A stretch of 64,000 bases of DNA, from assembly GCA_963785065.1 (NCBI GenBank), contig CAWATX010000003.1, positions 124,001 to 188,000 of the forward strand. The letters are read 5' to 3'. The translations under genes and the position numbers were made by a program. The notes below the pieces were generated by a model. That model searched no databases and was not told where the DNA came from. It saw nothing but the letters and a program-made list of their open reading frames with translations. Source of the DNA: CAVSRC01 sp963785065 (GTDB taxonomy: Bacteria > Pseudomonadota > Alphaproteobacteria > Rhizobiales > Kaistiaceae). Positions 16,579-25,088 of the stretch are shown piece by piece. How positions within the stretch are numbered: the first letter of the stretch is position 1; each line of letters begins with the position of its first letter.

Positions 16579-17160
16579 CTAGGCCGTGGCAGCAGCGCTC
16601 AGCGCCGCGCCAATCGCGTCTGCAACCTCGTCCACGCTGCCCATGCCGTCCACCTTGGACAGCATGCCCTTGCCCTCGTAATAGCCCGAAACCGGCGCCG
16701 TCTGCTCGGTATAGACGGCGAAGCGGCGGCGTGCCGTCTCGACATTATCGTCCGCCCGTGCCCCGCCGGTCTCCTTGGCGCGGTTGACGATGCGGCCGAT
16801 CAGCTCTTCCTCGTCGACCGTCATCTCGACGACAGCATCGAGCCTTATGCCGAGTTTTTCGAGTAACTTATCAAGTGCTTCGGCCTGCGCCACCGTGCGC
16901 GGGAAACCGTCCAGGATGAAGCCATTGGCGACATCCGGTTGGCCCAGCCGATCGGCGATGATCTCCACCATAATATCGTCGGGCACCAGGTCGCCGCGCG
17001 CCATGATCTCCTGAGCGCGCTTGCCGACCGCCGTGCCCGCGGCAACCGCGGCGCGCAGCATGTCCCCGGTCGAAAGCTGGACGATGCCGTATCCGGCCAC
17101 CAGCCGCTGGGCTTGTGTTCCCTTGCCGGCCCCCGGCGGCCCGAGAAGAATCAGTCTCAT
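16579..17160 (-). CDS. adk: adenylate kinase
   Basis: A 193-residue adenylate kinase (ATP + AMP to 2 ADP). The P-loop GPPGAGKGTQA is at residues 7-17, STGDMLRAAVA is the AMP-binding helix, and FILDGFPRTVAQAEAL follows. The LID is short and lacks the zinc-binding cysteines, which is normal for this alphaproteobacterial short form. It overlaps the end of secY by four bases (ATGA), placing it in the spc operon as in many bacteria. Confidence 0.96.
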   Translation of the reverse strand: MRLILLGPPGAGKGTQAQRLVAGYGIVQLSTGDMLRAAVAAGTAVGKRAQEIMARGDLVPDDIMVEIIADRLGQPDVANGFILDGFPRTVAQAEALDKLLEKLGIRLDAVVEMTVDEEELIGRIVNRAKETGGARADDNVETARRRFAVYTEQTAPVSGYYEGKGMLSKVDGMGSVDEVADAIGAALSAAATA

Positions 17161-18488
17161 CGCGTGCGTCCCTTCAGTCGCGACTTCTTGATCAGGCCCT
17201 CATACTGGTGGGCAAGCAGGTGCCCCTGGACCTGGGCGACGGTGTCCATGGTGACGCTGACAACGATGAGCAGCGAAGTGCCGCCGAAGTAGAACGGCAC
17301 GCCGGTATAGTCGATGAGGATCTGCGGCAGCAGACAGACCAGAACCAGGTAGATCGCGCCAAGAACCGTGATGCGCGTCAGCACATGATCGATGTAGTCG
17401 GCGGTGTTCTTGCCCGGCCGGATGCCGGGAATGAAGCCGCCATGCTTCTTGAGGTTGTCGGCGGTGTCCGAAGGGTTGAACACGATCGCCGTATAGAAGA
17501 AGGCGAAGAAGACGATCATCCCCGCGTAGAGGATCATGTAGAGCGGCTGGCCGCGGCCGAGCAGCGCCGTGATCGTGCTCAGCCAGCCCGGCCCCTGGCC
17601 GGCGGTGAAGTTGGCGACCGTCACCGGCAGGAGCAGCAGCGAGGAGGCAAAGATCGGCGGGATGACGCCGGAGGTGTTGAGCTTGAGCGGCAGGTGCGAG
17701 GAATCGCCCTGGAACATGCGGTTGCCCACCTGGCGCTTGGGATACTGGATGAGCAGCCGGCGCTGGGCGCGTTCGATGAAGACGATGAAGGCGATGACGC
17801 CGATCGCCATGGCGCCGACGGCGATGATGAGCACCGGCGACAGGGCGCCTTCGCGGCCGAGCTCGAGGGTGCCGACCAGGGCATGCGGCAGATTGGCGAC
17901 GATGCCGGAAAAGATGATCAGCGACAGGCCGTTGCCGATGCCGCGCTGGGTGATCTGCTCGCCCAGCCACATCAGGAACATGGTCCCGCCGGTCAGCGTC
18001 ACCACGGTGGTGAGGATGAAGAACGGCCCGGGAGCGATGACGATATTGGTGCCGCCCTGTAGGCCGAGCGCGATGCCGTAGGACTGGAGCGCCGCCAGGA
18101 TGACGGTACCGTAGCGCGTGTACTGGTTGATGACCTTGCGGCCCTGCTCGCCTTCCTTCTTGAGCTGGTCGAGAGTCGGGATCACCGACGTCATCAGCTG
18201 CATGATGATCGAGGACGAGATGTAGGGCATGACGCCCAGCGCAAAGATCGCCATGCGCCCGACGGCACCGCCGGAGAACATGTTGAACATGCCGATGATG
18301 CCGGTCTGGGCGTTGTTGAACGCCTGGGCCAGCGCCTCCGGATTGATGCCGGGAACCGGAACATAGGTGCCCAGCCGGTAGACCAGCAGCGCCCCGAGGG
18401 TGAACCAGATACGCTTCTTGAGCGCCTCGGCCTTGGCGAACGCGCCGAAATTCAGGTTGGCTGCGAGTTGTTCTGCCGCCGATACCAT
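17157..18488 (-). CDS. secY: preprotein translocase subunit SecY
   Basis: A 443-residue, ten-span inner-membrane protein that forms the central channel of the Sec translocon with SecE (46.5 kb) and SecG. The first hydrophobic helix after KKRIWFTLGALLVYRLG, the pore region with FNMFSGGAVGRM, and the conserved LTGGTMFLMWLGEQIT are clear; the cytosolic loop with KKHGGFIPGIRPGKNTADY is also typical. It sits between rplO and adk in the spc operon and overlaps adk by four bases. Confidence 0.97.
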   Translation of the reverse strand: MVSAAEQLAANLNFGAFAKAEALKKRIWFTLGALLVYRLGTYVPVPGINPEALAQAFNNAQTGIIGMFNMFSGGAVGRMAIFALGVMPYISSSIIMQLMTSVIPTLDQLKKEGEQGRKVINQYTRYGTVILAALQSYGIALGLQGGTNIVIAPGPFFILTTVVTLTGGTMFLMWLGEQITQRGIGNGLSLIIFSGIVANLPHALVGTLELGREGALSPVLIIAVGAMAIGVIAFIVFIERAQRRLLIQYPKRQVGNRMFQGDSSHLPLKLNTSGVIPPIFASSLLLLPVTVANFTAGQGPGWLSTITALLGRGQPLYMILYAGMIVFFAFFYTAIVFNPSDTADNLKKHGGFIPGIRPGKNTADYIDHVLTRITVLGAIYLVLVCLLPQILIDYTGVPFYFGGTSLLIVVSVTMDTVAQVQGHLLAHQYEGLIKKSRLKGRTR

Positions 18489-18507
18489 AGGTCCGCTCCG
18501 ATCCGGC

Positions 18508-18987
18508 CTACTCGGCCGCTGCCGCCGTCGCCCCCGCGATCTTCACCGTACCGCCGGCCTTCTCGATCGCCGCAATGGCGGTCTTCGATGCGCCAGCCAC
18601 CTCGAAATCGACTTTGGCCGTGAACTCGCCATTGGCCACCAGCCGCACGCCGTCGCGCGCGCGGCGGATGACGCCCGCCGTGACCAGCGCCGCCGCCGTG
18701 ACCGGCGCCTTGCTGTCGAGCTTGCCGGCGTCGATCGCCTTCTGCACGCGGTCGATGCCGACCGAGTTGAAATCCTTGGCGAAAATGTTGCGGAAGCCGC
18801 GCTTGGGCAGGCGCCGATGGAGCGGCATCTGGCCGCCCTCGAAGCCCTTGATGGCCACGCCGGAACGCGACTTCTGGCCCTTGACGCCGCGCCCGCCGGT
18901 CTTGCCCTTGCCCGAACCGATGCCGCGACCGACGCGCATGCGGTCCTTGGTGGAGCCGGCCTTGTCAGCCAATTGGTTGAGTTTCAT
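18508..18987 (-). CDS. rplO: 50S ribosomal protein L15
   Basis: A 159-residue L15, which binds 23S rRNA late in assembly. MKLNQLADKAGSTKDRMRVG, the Gly-rich GRGIGSGKGKTGGRGVKGQK and GGQMPLHRRLPKRGF are conserved. The C-terminal Ala-rich tail is common in this group. It lies 12 bases after rpmD and 19 before secY. Confidence 0.97.
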   Translation of the reverse strand: MKLNQLADKAGSTKDRMRVGRGIGSGKGKTGGRGVKGQKSRSGVAIKGFEGGQMPLHRRLPKRGFRNIFAKDFNSVGIDRVQKAIDAGKLDSKAPVTAAALVTAGVIRRARDGVRLVANGEFTAKVDFEVAGASKTAIAAIEKAGGTVKIAGATAAAAE

Positions 18988-18999
18988 GGCGATTCTTCC

Positions 19000-19203
19000 T
19001 TACGCCTCGTCGACGATGCGCACGAGGTGGTGCACGCTGGCAATCATGCCGCGTACGGCGGGGGTGTCGGGCAGCGTCCTGCGCCGACGAATGCGATTAA
19101 GGCCGAGCCCGATCAGCGTCTGGCGCTGGACGGCGGGGCGCCGGCTGGGGGCCGCCACCTGCTCGACGACGAGGGTCTTGTCCGCGCTCTTCTTTGCCAT
19201 CAT
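19000..19203 (-). CDS. rpmD: 50S ribosomal protein L30
   Basis: A 67-residue L30. The pattern RRPAVQRQTLIGLGLNRIRR, then DTPAVRGMIASVHHLVRIVD, is the L30 signature. Small basic protein of the large subunit, placed between rpsE and rplO as in other spc operons. L30 is absent from some bacteria, so its presence here is a minor taxonomic clue. Confidence 0.95.
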   Translation of the reverse strand: MMAKKSADKTLVVEQVAAPSRRPAVQRQTLIGLGLNRIRRRRTLPDTPAVRGMIASVHHLVRIVDEA

Positions 19204-19220
19204 GCCCTCTCCTTCGCGCC

Positions 19221-19784
19221 TCAGGCCTCGACCGTCTCAGCGTCGAAATCGCGCCGGCGAGACTGCAATGTCGACACCTTGATGCCGCGACGGGCAGCCA
19301 CGCCACGCGGGCTGTCCTCGTTCTTCAGCGCGTCGAAGGTGGCGCGCACCATGTTGTACGGGTTCGACGAGCCGAACGACTTGGCGACCACGTCCTGCAC
19401 GCCCAGCGTCTCGAACACCGCGCGCATCGGGCCGCCGGCGATGATGCCGGTGCCGGGCGGTGCCGCGCGGCAGATGACCTTGCCGGCCCCGTGACGGCCG
19501 GCAACGTCGTGGTGCAGCGTGCGCCCTTCGCGCAGCGGCACCCGCATCAGCCCGCGCTTGGCGGCGTCGGTGGCCTTGCGGATCGCCTCCGGCACCTCGC
19601 GCGCCTTGCCGTGACCGAAGCCGACGCGGCCCTTCTGGTCGCCGACGACGACGAGCGCCGCGAAGCCGAAGCGGCGGCCGCCTTTCACCACCTTGGCGAC
19701 GCGATTGATGTGGACCAGCTTGTCAACAAACTCGCTGTCCTCCCTATCGCGGTCGCGATCGCGTTCTCTCGGTTCTCTTGCCAT
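19221..19784 (-). CDS. rpsE: 30S ribosomal protein S5
   Basis: A 187-residue S5, involved in decoding accuracy and 30S assembly. After a basic, Arg/Asp-rich lead the double-stranded-RNA-binding-like domain is seen in LVHINRVAKVVKGGRRFGF, VGFGHGKAREVPEAIRKA, and the C-terminal domain with RAVFETLGVQDVVAKSFGS and NMVRATFDALKN. The N-terminal run REPRERDRDRDREDSE is unusually charged but in-frame and preceded by a suitable start. Frame intact. Confidence 0.97.
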   Translation of the reverse strand: MAREPRERDRDRDREDSEFVDKLVHINRVAKVVKGGRRFGFAALVVVGDQKGRVGFGHGKAREVPEAIRKATDAAKRGLMRVPLREGRTLHHDVAGRHGAGKVICRAAPPGTGIIAGGPMRAVFETLGVQDVVAKSFGSSNPYNMVRATFDALKNEDSPRGVAARRGIKVSTLQSRRRDFDAETVEA

Positions 19785-19837
19785 ATGTCCGTCCGTCGGT
19801 CCGATATCGTTGCCGCGGCCCCTGGCCGCAAGAGGTG

Positions 19838-20194
19838 TCAGAAGTTGAGGCCGCCCTCGCGTGCCCCATCGGCCAGGGCCTTCACCCTGCCGTGAAAGAG
19901 ATAGCCGCCGCGGTCGAAGACCACGTCCTTTACGCCCGCCTTGGCGGCGCGCTCGGCGAGCAACTTGCCGACCTCGGCCGCAGCCGCCGTATCCGCACCG
20001 GTCTTCAACTTTTCGCGAAGGTCCTTCTCGATCGACGAGGCGGCGGCCAGCGTGCGCCCGTGGGCGTCGTCGATGACCTGCGCGTAGATGTGCTTCGACG
20101 AGCGGAAGACGCTCAGCCGCGCACGGCCACCGGCGGCCTTGCGGACGGCCTGGCGGACGCGAGCGATGCGGCGGGCCTTGGTTTTGGTCAGCAT
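19838..20194 (-). CDS. rplR: 50S ribosomal protein L18
   Basis: A 118-residue L18, which with L5 anchors 5S rRNA in the large subunit. RRIARVRQAVRKAAGGRARL, SVFRSSKHIYAQVIDDA, and the C-terminal VVFDRGGYLFHGRVKALADG are typical. ATG at 20194 is the start; the open frame extends upstream only as an alternative frame of rplF. Confidence 0.97.
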   Translation of the reverse strand: MLTKTKARRIARVRQAVRKAAGGRARLSVFRSSKHIYAQVIDDAHGRTLAAASSIEKDLREKLKTGADTAAAAEVGKLLAERAAKAGVKDVVFDRGGYLFHGRVKALADGAREGGLNF

Positions 20195-20208
20195 GACACT
20201 TCGTCCCG

Positions 20209-20742
20209 TTACTTCTTCTTGCCTTCCTTGCGGAAGATGTGTTCCTCGGCGTACTTGATGCCCTTGCCCTTGTAGGGCTCCGGCGGGCGGTACTCGCGGA
20301 TTTCGGCCGCCACCTGCCCGACCTTCTGCTTGTCGATGCCGGTGATGACGATCTCGGTCGGCCGCGGGCATTCGATCTTGATGTCGGAGGGGATCGGATA
20401 CTTCACCTCGTGGCTGTAGCCGAGGTTGAGCTGCAGATCCTGGCCTTGCACCGCCGCGCGGTAGCCGACGCCGTTGATCATCAGTCGCCGCTCGAAGCCG
20501 CTGGTCACCCCGGTCACCAGGTTCGACACCATGGTGCGCGACATGCCCCAGGCGGAGCGCGCCTTCTTCGACTGGTCGCGCGGATTGACCGCAATGTGAC
20601 CGTCTTCCATCTTCACGTCGAGGTCGTCGCCGACCAGAAAGCCGAGCGTTCCCTTCGGCCCCTTGACGGAGACCTGCTGGCCCTCGACGGTCGCAGTCAC
20701 CCCCTTGGGCAGCGTCACTGGCTTCTTGCCGATCCTGGACAT
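20209..20742 (-). CDS. rplF: 50S ribosomal protein L6
   Basis: A 177-residue L6 near the factor-binding site of the 50S subunit. MSRIGKKPVTLPKGVTATV marks the N-terminal repeat, NLVTGVTSGFERRLMINGVG the middle, and EYRPPEPYKGKGIKYAEEHI the C-terminal end. ATG at 20742 is fixed by the conserved MSRIGKKP; the open frame upstream is a shadow inside rpsH. Confidence 0.97.
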   Translation of the reverse strand: MSRIGKKPVTLPKGVTATVEGQQVSVKGPKGTLGFLVGDDLDVKMEDGHIAVNPRDQSKKARSAWGMSRTMVSNLVTGVTSGFERRLMINGVGYRAAVQGQDLQLNLGYSHEVKYPIPSDIKIECPRPTEIVITGIDKQKVGQVAAEIREYRPPEPYKGKGIKYAEEHIFRKEGKKK

Positions 20743-20776
20743 CGCATCAACCCGTTTGCTTGCACTTCGTTGCCGA

Positions 20777-21175
20777 CTAGAACACCTGGCAGAGCACTTC
20801 GCCGCCGACGTTCTGGTCGCGCGCCTCGGCATCCGACATGACGCCCTTGGGCGTCGACAAGATGGACACGCCCAGCCCGTTGGCGATGCGCGGAATGTTG
20901 CGCACCGAGGCGTAGACCCGGCGGCCCGGCTTCGACACCCGCTGAATTTCGCGGATGACCGGCTCGCCATCGTAATACTTCAGCTCGATCTCGAACTCCG
21001 ACCGGCCGTTATCGAAGGCCACCGTCGAATAGCCACGGATGTAGCCTTCCGACTGAAGCACGTCGAGCACGTCCTGGCGCAGCCGCGAGCCCGGGGTCGA
21101 CACCTTGGAGCTCTTGCGCAACTGCGCATTACGGATGCGGGTCAGCATATCGCCGAGCGGATCGCTCATTGTCAT
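20777..21175 (-). CDS. rpsH: 30S ribosomal protein S8
   Basis: A 132-residue S8, a primary 16S rRNA binder and, in enterobacteria, the repressor of the spc operon. DPLGDMLTRIRNAQLRKSSK and the C-terminal KPGRRVYASVRNIPRIANGL and GVMSDAEARDQNVGGEVLCQ are diagnostic. Whether autoregulation applies here cannot be read from the sequence. Confidence 0.97.
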   Translation of the reverse strand: MTMSDPLGDMLTRIRNAQLRKSSKVSTPGSRLRQDVLDVLQSEGYIRGYSTVAFDNGRSEFEIELKYYDGEPVIREIQRVSKPGRRVYASVRNIPRIANGLGVSILSTPKGVMSDAEARDQNVGGEVLCQVF

Positions 21176-21190
21176 GGTTGAACGCTCTCC

Positions 21191-21496
21191 CTACCAGCTC
21201 GACTTGACCATGCCCGGGACCAGCCCGGAGGACGTCAGATCGCGCAGCGCAATGCGCGACATCTTGAGCTTGCGGTAATAGCCGCGCGGCCGCCCGGTGA
21301 CCTCGCAGCGGTTGCGGATGCGCACGGCGCTGGAATTGCGCGGCAGCGCAGCGAGCTTGAGCCGCGCCTGGAAGCGCTCTTCCAGCGTCAGGCTCTCGTC
21401 GTCGGCGACACGCTTGAGCTCGGCGCGCTTGTTGGCGTAGCGCGCCACCAGCTTGCGCCGGCGCTTGTTCTTCTCGATCGAACTGGTCTTTGCCAT
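21191..21496 (-). CDS. rpsN: 30S ribosomal protein S14
   Basis: A 101-residue S14 of the long, zinc-free type (no CxxC motifs), as usual in alphaproteobacteria. KTSSIEKNKRRRKLVARYAN at the N-terminus and NRCEVTGRPRGYYRKLKMSR are the signatures. It lies between rplE and rpsH. Confidence 0.97.
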   Translation of the reverse strand: MAKTSSIEKNKRRRKLVARYANKRAELKRVADDESLTLEERFQARLKLAALPRNSSAVRIRNRCEVTGRPRGYYRKLKMSRIALRDLTSSGLVPGMVKSSW

Positions 21497-21506
21497 CGGC
21501 CTCTAC

Positions 21507-22064
21507 CTACTGCCGGAACGGAAAGTTGAATGCCTTGAGCAAGGCGCGGGCCTCGTCGTCGGTCTTGGCCGTGGTGCACACGATCACGTCCATACCCCAC
21601 ATCTCCTCGACCTCGTCGTAGTTGATCTCGGGAAAGACGATGTGTTCCTTGATGCCCATGGCGTAGTTGCCGCGGCCGTCGAAGCTCTTGCCGTTGAGGC
21701 CGCGGAAGTCGCGCACGCGCGGCAGCGCCACGTTGATCAGCCGGTCGAGGAACTCGTACATGCGGTCGCGACGGAGCGTCACCTTGCCGCCGATCGGCAT
21801 GCCTTCGCGCACCTTGAAGGTGGCGATCGACTTGCGCGCCCGCGTCATCGCCGGCTTCTGCCCGGCGATCTTGGCCAGATCGGCCAGCGCCGCCGTAACC
21901 TTCTTCGAATCGGCAACCGCCTCGCCAACACCCATGTTGACGACGATCTTGTCGAGCGCCGGCACTTCCATCGGGTTCTTGTAGCCGAACTCCTCGACCA
22001 TCTTCTGCCGGATGGTCTCGCGATAGAGCGTCTTCATGCGCGGCTGGTACTGGGTCTCAGCCAT
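21507..22064 (-). CDS. rplE: 50S ribosomal protein L5
   Basis: A 185-residue L5, which binds 5S rRNA and contacts P-site tRNA. Conserved blocks are PALDKIVVNMGVGEAVADSK, KPAMTRARKSIATFKVREG, RDFRGLNGKSFDGRGNYAM and GMDVIVCTTAKTDDEARALL. It overlaps the end of rplX by eight bases, a common arrangement. Confidence 0.97.
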   Translation of the reverse strand: MAETQYQPRMKTLYRETIRQKMVEEFGYKNPMEVPALDKIVVNMGVGEAVADSKKVTAALADLAKIAGQKPAMTRARKSIATFKVREGMPIGGKVTLRRDRMYEFLDRLINVALPRVRDFRGLNGKSFDGRGNYAMGIKEHIVFPEINYDEVEEMWGMDVIVCTTAKTDDEARALLKAFNFPFRQ

Positions 22065-22371
22065 CGATCTGGTCTCCCGTCCGCTTGGCGTAACGCACCT
22101 TGCGGCCCTCGACGAAGCGGAAGCCGACGCGCGTCGGTTTGCCGTCGCCGGGCTCGGCCAGCGAGATGTTGGAAAGGTGGATCGGCATCTCCTTGGTGAT
22201 GATGCCGCCCTGCACGCTCGGCGTCTGCTTCTGGTGGCGCCGGACCAGGTTGATGCCGCGCACCACGGCCCGGTTCTCGGCCGGCAGCACGCGCAGCACC
22301 TCGCCCGTCTTGCCGCGATCGCGGCCGGCGATGATGACGACGTTGTCGCCCTTGCGGATGCGCTGAGCCAT
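22057..22371 (-). CDS. rplX: 50S ribosomal protein L24
   Basis: A 104-residue L24, an assembly initiator of the large subunit. The KOW motif KGDNVVIIAGRDRGKTGEVL starts at about residue 7, and INLVRRHQKQTPSVQGGII follows. The ATG directly abuts the rplN stop codon, and the 3' end overlaps rplE. Confidence 0.97.
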   Translation of the reverse strand: MAQRIRKGDNVVIIAGRDRGKTGEVLRVLPAENRAVVRGINLVRRHQKQTPSVQGGIITKEMPIHLSNISLAEPGDGKPTRVGFRFVEGRKVRYAKRTGDQIDG

Positions 22372-22740
22372 CTAGAGCACCTCCGGTGCGAGCGAGATGA
22401 TCTTCATGTGGTTCTTCGCTCTCAGTTCACGCGGCACCGGTCCGAAGATGCGGGTACCGACCGGCTCCGACTGATTGTTGATCAGCACCGCTGCGTTGCG
22501 ATCGAAACGGATGACCGAACCGTCCGCGCGGCGGATGTCCTTGGCGGTGCGCACCACCACGGCCTTCATGACGTCGCCCTTCTTGACGCGGCCGCGCGGG
22601 ATCGCCTCCTTGACCGAAACGACGATGATGTCGCCGACCGAGGCGTATTTGCGCTTCGACCCGCCGAGCACCTTGATGCACATGACGCGGCGGGCGCCGG
22701 AATTGTCGGCCACGTCGAGGTTGGTCTGCATCTGGATCAT
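22372..22740 (-). CDS. rplN: 50S ribosomal protein L14
   Basis: A 122-residue L14, which contacts L19 and the 30S subunit in an intersubunit bridge. MIQMQTNLDVADNSGARRVM, KEAIPRGRVKKGDVMKAVVV and SVIRFDRNAAVLINNQSEPV identify it without doubt. Frame intact; it immediately precedes rplX. Confidence 0.98.
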   Translation of the reverse strand: MIQMQTNLDVADNSGARRVMCIKVLGGSKRKYASVGDIIVVSVKEAIPRGRVKKGDVMKAVVVRTAKDIRRADGSVIRFDRNAAVLINNQSEPVGTRIFGPVPRELRAKNHMKIISLAPEVL

Positions 22741-22780
22741 GACTGCGTACTCTTATCCCCTGGGGGCGGTGAGCCCGCCT

Positions 22781-23026
22781 TCAATTGGCTTCGGCGGCGG
22801 TCTCTACGACCACCCAGCGTTTCGTCTTCGACAGCGGCGCGCACTCTTCGATCTGCACCGTCTCGCCGACCTTGTGCTTATTCTCAGCGTCGTGCGCGTG
22901 GTACTTCTTGGAGCGGCGCACGGTCTTCTTGAACAGCGGATGCGTGAAGCGGCGATCGACGCGCACGACAACTGTCTTGTCGCTCTTGTCGCTGACCACC
23001 GTTCCCTGCAGGATGCGCTTCGGCAT
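22781..23026 (-). CDS. rpsQ: 30S ribosomal protein S17
   Basis: An 81-residue S17, a primary binder of 16S rRNA. MPKRILQGTVVSDKSDKTVV, the conserved RRSKKYHAHDAENKHKVGE and the end LSKTKRWVVVE define it. ATG at 23026; the longer open frame upstream is a shadow through rpmC and rplP. Confidence 0.97.
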   Translation of the reverse strand: MPKRILQGTVVSDKSDKTVVVRVDRRFTHPLFKKTVRRSKKYHAHDAENKHKVGETVQIEECAPLSKTKRWVVVETAAEAN

Positions 23027-23031
23027 ATCTC

Positions 23032-23232
23032 TTAACCCTTTGCTTTCGCACGGTGTTCGGCGGCCACCGTATTGAGCCGTGCGATGTCGCGGCGCACCTG
23101 GCGCACGCGCGCAGTGTTTTCCAACTGACCGGTGGCGCGCTGGAAGCGCAGGTTGAACTGCTCCTTCTTCAGCCGCTCGATCTCGTCGTTCACCTGGTCG
23201 TCGGTCATCTGCCGAATATCCGCCGCCTTCAT
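23032..23232 (-). CDS. rpmC: 50S ribosomal protein L29
   Basis: A 66-residue L29 near the polypeptide exit tunnel. MKAADIRQMTDDQVNDEIER and FNLRFQRATGQLENTARVRQ are typical of the two-helix protein. It lies five bases upstream of rpsQ. Confidence 0.96.
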   Translation of the reverse strand: MKAADIRQMTDDQVNDEIERLKKEQFNLRFQRATGQLENTARVRQVRRDIARLNTVAAEHRAKAKG

Positions 23233-23255
23233 TGGTCTCTTCCTTCCTTGCGGTC

Positions 23256-23669
23256 CTAGTCGGCGATGCGCTGCACAAAACGCGTGCGGATCGGCAGCTT
23301 GGCGGCGCCGAGCCGCAGCGCCTCACGCGCCAGATCCACCGGGACGCCATCAATCTCGAACATGATGCGACCGGGCTTCACCCGCGCCACCCACAGCTCC
23401 GGCGTGCCCTTGCCCTTGCCCATGCGCACCTCGGTCGGCTTCTTCGACACCGGCACGTCCGGGAAGACGCGGATCCACACCCGGCCGGCGCGTTTCATCT
23501 CGCGCGTGATGGCGCGGCGCGCCGCCTCGATCTGGCGCGCGGTCACCCGCTCCGGCTCCAGCGCCTTCAGCCCGAAGGAGCCGAAGGTCAGCTCGGCGCC
23601 CGAGGTCGCCGTGCCGTGGATGCGGCCCTTGAACTGTTTGCGGTAAGTGGTGCGCTTCGGTTGCAGCAT
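23256..23669 (-). CDS. rplP: 50S ribosomal protein L16
   Basis: A 137-residue L16 that helps place the A-site tRNA. MLQPKRTTYRKQFKGRIHGT, ARRAITREMKRAGRVWIRVF and KPTEVRMGKGKGTPELWVAR are conserved. ATG at 23669 is clear. Its frame happens to be the same as that of rplV, and because the rplV stop is lost, a single open frame spans rplV, an off-frame of rpsC and rplP; the true rplP start is the conserved MLQPKR. Confidence 0.97.
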   Translation of the reverse strand: MLQPKRTTYRKQFKGRIHGTATSGAELTFGSFGLKALEPERVTARQIEAARRAITREMKRAGRVWIRVFPDVPVSKKPTEVRMGKGKGTPELWVARVKPGRIMFEIDGVPVDLAREALRLGAAKLPIRTRFVQRIAD

Positions 23670-23692
23670 GATTCTTACTCGTTCGCTTCTCT

Positions 23693-24406
23693 CTAGGCCG
23701 CAGCGTCGCGACGGCGCTGACCGCCACCGCCCTGCTCGGCGGCCTCGATCTGGCGACGCTCGGAGGCCATCGGGTCGTGCTCCAGGATCTCGCCGCGGAA
23801 CACCCAGACCTTGACGCCGCACGAACCGTAGGCGGTGTTGGCGGTGGCCTGGCCGTAGTCGATGTCGGCGCGCAGCGTATGCAGCGGCACGCGGCCCTCG
23901 CGGTACCACTCGGTGCGCGCAATCTCGGCGCCGCCAAGACGGCCGCCGCAGGAGATGCGGATGCCCTCGGCACCCAGCCGCATGGCCGACTGCACGGCGC
24001 GCTTCATGGCGCGGCGGAAGGCGACGCGACGCTCGAGCTGCTGGGCAATCGAGGTCGCCACCAGATTGGCGTCGATCTCCGGCTTGCGCACCTCGACAAT
24101 GTTGATGTGGACCTCGGACTCGGTCAACTTCGACACCTTGCGGCGCAGCTTCTCGATATCGGCGCCCTTCTTGCCGATGACGATGCCCGGCCGCGCCGAA
24201 TGCACCGTCACCCGGCACTTCTTGTGCGGCCGCTCGATGACGATCTTGGAGACCGCCGCCTGGCGCAGGTCCTCCATCAGCGCACGGCGGATCTTCATGT
24301 CCTCGTGCAGCAGGTTGCCGTATTCGCCCTTGTTGGCGAACCAGCGCGAGTCCCAGGTGCGGTTGACGCCGAGCCGGAGCCCGATCGGATTGACTTTCTG
24401 GCCCAT
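23693..24406 (-). CDS. rpsC: 30S ribosomal protein S3
   Basis: A 237-residue S3 lining the mRNA entry tunnel. MGQKVNPIGLRLGVNRTWDS, the KH domain with GKKGADIEKLRRKVSKLTES, and the C-terminal GVKVWVFRGEILEHDPM are diagnostic; the tail is Gln/Gly/Arg-rich. Its ATG overlaps a TAA at 24406-24408 (TAATG), the position where rplV should stop. Confidence 0.97.
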   Translation of the reverse strand: MGQKVNPIGLRLGVNRTWDSRWFANKGEYGNLLHEDMKIRRALMEDLRQAAVSKIVIERPHKKCRVTVHSARPGIVIGKKGADIEKLRRKVSKLTESEVHINIVEVRKPEIDANLVATSIAQQLERRVAFRRAMKRAVQSAMRLGAEGIRISCGGRLGGAEIARTEWYREGRVPLHTLRADIDYGQATANTAYGSCGVKVWVFRGEILEHDPMASERRQIEAAEQGGGGQRRRDAAA

Positions 24407-24788
24407 TAGGCGCGGGCTCCTCGACTTCGCGAACGACGATGGTCAGGTGCGAAAAGCGCTTGTGGATCGACCCGACCCGGCCGCGCGCGCGCGGCGTCCA
24501 GCGTTTCAGCACCAGCGACTTGCCGACATGGGCCTCGGCGACGATCAGCGAATCGACGTCGAGCTGGTGGTTGTTCTCGGCATTGGCGACCGCCGACTGC
24601 AACGTCTTCTTGACGTCGCGAGCGATGCGCTTGCGGCTGAAGGTGAGATCGGCGAGCGCCGCCGACACCTTCTTGCCACGGATCAACTGGGCGACCAGAT
24701 TGAGCTTCTGCGGCGAGATGCGAATGGTGCTGGTGCGCGCCTTCGCCTCGCTGGTCGACAATGGCCGCTCGCGTTTCGGCTTGCCCAT
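24406..24788 (-). CDS. rplV: 50S ribosomal protein L22 (stop codon out of frame)
   Basis: L22, whose beta-hairpin lines the exit tunnel. The start MGKPKRERPLSTSEAKART, then RISPQKLNLVAQLIRGKKVS, FSRKRIARDVKKTLQSAVAN and RFSHLTIVVREVEEPA are all L22. The natural end would be the TAA at 24406-24408 that overlaps the rpsC ATG, but that TAA is one frame away: the span is 383 bases, not a multiple of three. As written the frame runs on to 23256. A single missing base (or two extra bases) in the last few codons explains this; the true length would be 126-127 residues. Confidence 0.9.
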
Positions 24789-24791
24789 GGC

Positions 24792-25073
24792 TCAGGCCCT
24801 CTTTGCCTTCTTGTCGCCGGCGGTATGGCCGTGGAAGGTGCGGGTCGGCGCGAACTCGCCGAACTTGTGTCCGACCATGTCCTCGCTGACCAGCACCGGG
24901 ATGTGCTTGTTGCCGTTGTAGACGCCGAAGGTCAGCCCGACGAACTGCGGCAGGATGGTCGACCGCCGGCTCCAAATCTTGATGACCTCGGCACGGCCGC
25001 TGGTGCGCGACTTCTCGGCCTTGCGCAACATGTAGCCGTCCACAAAGGGACCCTTCCAGACCGAACGAGCCAC
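24792..25073 (-). CDS. rpsS: 30S ribosomal protein S19
   Basis: A 93-residue S19 of the 30S head, next to S13. MARSVWKGPFVDGYMLRKAE, STILPQFVGLTFGVYNGNKH and VGHKFGEFAPTRTFHGHTAG are the conserved blocks. Frame intact, in contrast to its neighbours rplV and rplB. Confidence 0.97.
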   Translation of the reverse strand: MARSVWKGPFVDGYMLRKAEKSRTSGRAEVIKIWSRRSTILPQFVGLTFGVYNGNKHIPVLVSEDMVGHKFGEFAPTRTFHGHTAGDKKAKRA

Positions 25074-25088
25074 TGTCAGCTTCTCCGT

